From NCBI GenBank assembly GCA_005786915.1, contig SYCM01000100.1, positions 1-6,100 of the forward strand: a stretch of DNA of 6,100 nt. The letters are read 5' to 3'. Origin of the DNA: Bacteroidota bacterium (GTDB lineage: Bacteria; Bacteroidota; Bacteroidia; Flavobacteriales; Schleiferiaceae). The notes below the pieces were generated by a model that was not told where the DNA came from, ran no database searches, and saw only the letters and a list, made by a program, of their open reading frames with translations. Of this stretch, positions 5,263 through 6,100 are shown piece after piece; position 1 is the stretch's first letter; the number at the start of each line of letters is the position of its first letter. Made by a program: the position numbers and the translations under genes.

Positions 5263-6100
5263 ATGAGTGCAAAAGATATCAAATTTGATGTAGCTGCCCG
5301 CGACGGATTGCGCGCGGGTGTTGACGCCTTGGCCAATGCCGTTAAGGTAACCCTCGGCCCTAAGGGACGCAATGTAATCATTGAGAAGTCGTTCGGTGCT
5401 CCGCAGGTGACCAAAGACGGCGTAACCGTGGCCAAGGAGATCACGCTTGAAGACAAGATTCAAAACTTGGGAGCCCAAATGGTGAAAGAGGTTGCGAGCA
5501 AGACGGCAGACATCGCCGGCGACGGAACCACCACCGCTACCGTACTTGCCCAAGCCATTGTGAGCCAAGGCCACAAGAACGTAGCCGCCGGCGCCAACCC
5601 GATGGACCTCAAGCGCGGACTCGACCAGGCCGTCGCAGTTGTCGTTGAAAACCTGCGCAGCCAGTCGCAAGAAGTGGGCGACAACAACCAAAAGGTGGAG
5701 CAAGTTGCCACGATTTCGGCCAACAACGACCCCGCAATTGGTGCCCTTATCGCTGAGGCCATGGCCAAGGTGAAAAAAGAAGGCGTGATCACCGTTGAGG
5801 AGGCCAAAGGAACCGAAACCTACGTAGACGTCGTTGAGGGAATGCAGTTTGACCGCGGATACCTGTCGGCCTACTTCGTGACCAACACCGAGAAGATGGT
5901 GGCCGACCTTGAGCGTCCGTTCATCTTGATCTACGACAAGAAGATCAGCACCATGAAGGAGCTGCTGCCCGTTCTTGAGCCCGTGGCCCAAACCGGCAAG
6001 CCCTTGCTGATCATCGCAGAAGACGTCGACGGAGAAGCCCTCGGCACGCTGGTGGTGAACAAAATCCGTGGCGCCCTGAAGATTGCGGCCGTGAAGGCTC
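5263..6100 (+). CDS. groEL: GroEL, chaperonin (Cpn60), N-terminal half; runs off the window
   Basis: Sixty-kilodalton subunit of the double-ring ATP-driven folding chamber; cytoplasmic. The frame starts at the ATG at 5263 (MSAKDIKFDVAARDGLRAGV) and stays open to the last base, giving 279 complete codons of roughly 545 expected. Nucleotide-binding signatures of the equatorial domain are intact: TLGPKGRNV (30-38), the catalytic Asp52 in TKDGVTVAKEI, and Asp87 in GDGTTTATVLAQ, all at the E. coli numbering. The hinge and apical part follow with ISANND, GVITVEEAKGTETYVDVVEGMQ split around residues 170-190, then FDRGYLSAYFVTN and LLIIAEDVDGEALGTLVVNK. Codon choice is strongly biased (AAC, AAG, GGC, ACC), as expected for an abundant protein. 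It is co-transcribed with groES; a GAGA purine stretch precedes the start. Confidence 0.98.
   Translation, partial: MSAKDIKFDVAARDGLRAGVDALANAVKVTLGPKGRNVIIEKSFGAPQVTKDGVTVAKEITLEDKIQNLGAQMVKEVASKTADIAGDGTTTATVLAQAIVSQGHKNVAAGANPMDLKRGLDQAVAVVVENLRSQSQEVGDNNQKVEQVATISANNDPAIGALIAEAMAKVKKEGVITVEEAKGTETYVDVVEGMQFDRGYLSAYFVTNTEKMVADLERPFILIYDKKISTMKELLPVLEPVAQTGKPLLIIAEDVDGEALGTLVVNKIRGALKIAAVKA

Noticed and set aside
5215..5991. Long minus-strand reading frame opposite groEL (258 codons)
   Set aside because: It is antisense to an unmistakable groEL frame; its product is rich in His/Gly/Val/Leu with no recognisable domain, a typical shadow of strongly biased codons in GC-rich DNA.

Overview
The window is a dense, single-strand (+) stretch of a Bacteroidota genome. 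Everything is read left to right, there is no mobile DNA, and the only non-coding gap longer than a few bases is the 157 bases between secG and groES. The assignment rests on three things: the gene order miaB / sigma-54 activator / lptE / TPR-like protein / secG / groES / groEL, which I know as typical of Bacteroidota; a MiaB insertion (DSYLWYGGGLKKDF) familiar from flavobacterial-type MiaB proteins; and the lack of convincing Shine-Dalgarno sequences before the starts. The DNA looks GC-rich for the phylum, and several proteins carry long Ala/Pro-rich stretches. I would not name a family or genus.

Layout: 1-1251 is the 3' part of miaB (tRNA methylthiotransferase). 1248-1679 encodes a small exported protein of unknown function. 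1676-2908 encodes a receiver-less sigma-54 enhancer-binding protein (AAA+ plus Fis-type helix-turn-helix). 2908-3402 is lptE (outer-membrane LPS assembly lipoprotein). 3396-4436 encodes a conserved TPR-like protein with a long Ala/Pro-rich linker. 4448-4813 is secG. The first five genes overlap by 4, 4, 1 and 7 bases and secG follows after 11 bases, so this reads as one translationally coupled operon, closed by an intrinsic terminator at 4833-4864. A second transcription unit starts after it: groES (4971-5249) and the first half of groEL (5263 to the window end).

The most interesting part is the groES leader. At 4889-4904 there is a near-consensus sigma-54 (-24/-12) promoter, TGGCACAACCTGTGCA, with GG and GC at exactly the required spacing. 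The start site it predicts, near 4915, is the first base of a perfect 7-bp stem-loop (4916-4934). That is followed by two imperfect tandem copies of TAACC(T)AAACT(T)AGA, ending a few bases before the ATG. No CIRCE element is present. Since the operon just upstream encodes a sigma-54 activator with an intact AAA+ core and no sensory domain, the simplest hypothesis is that this activator drives groESL from the -24/-12 promoter. That would be a sigma-54-controlled chaperonin operon linked to envelope-biogenesis genes (LptE, SecG). The promoter match and the activator motifs are seen in the sequence; the regulatory link is inference.
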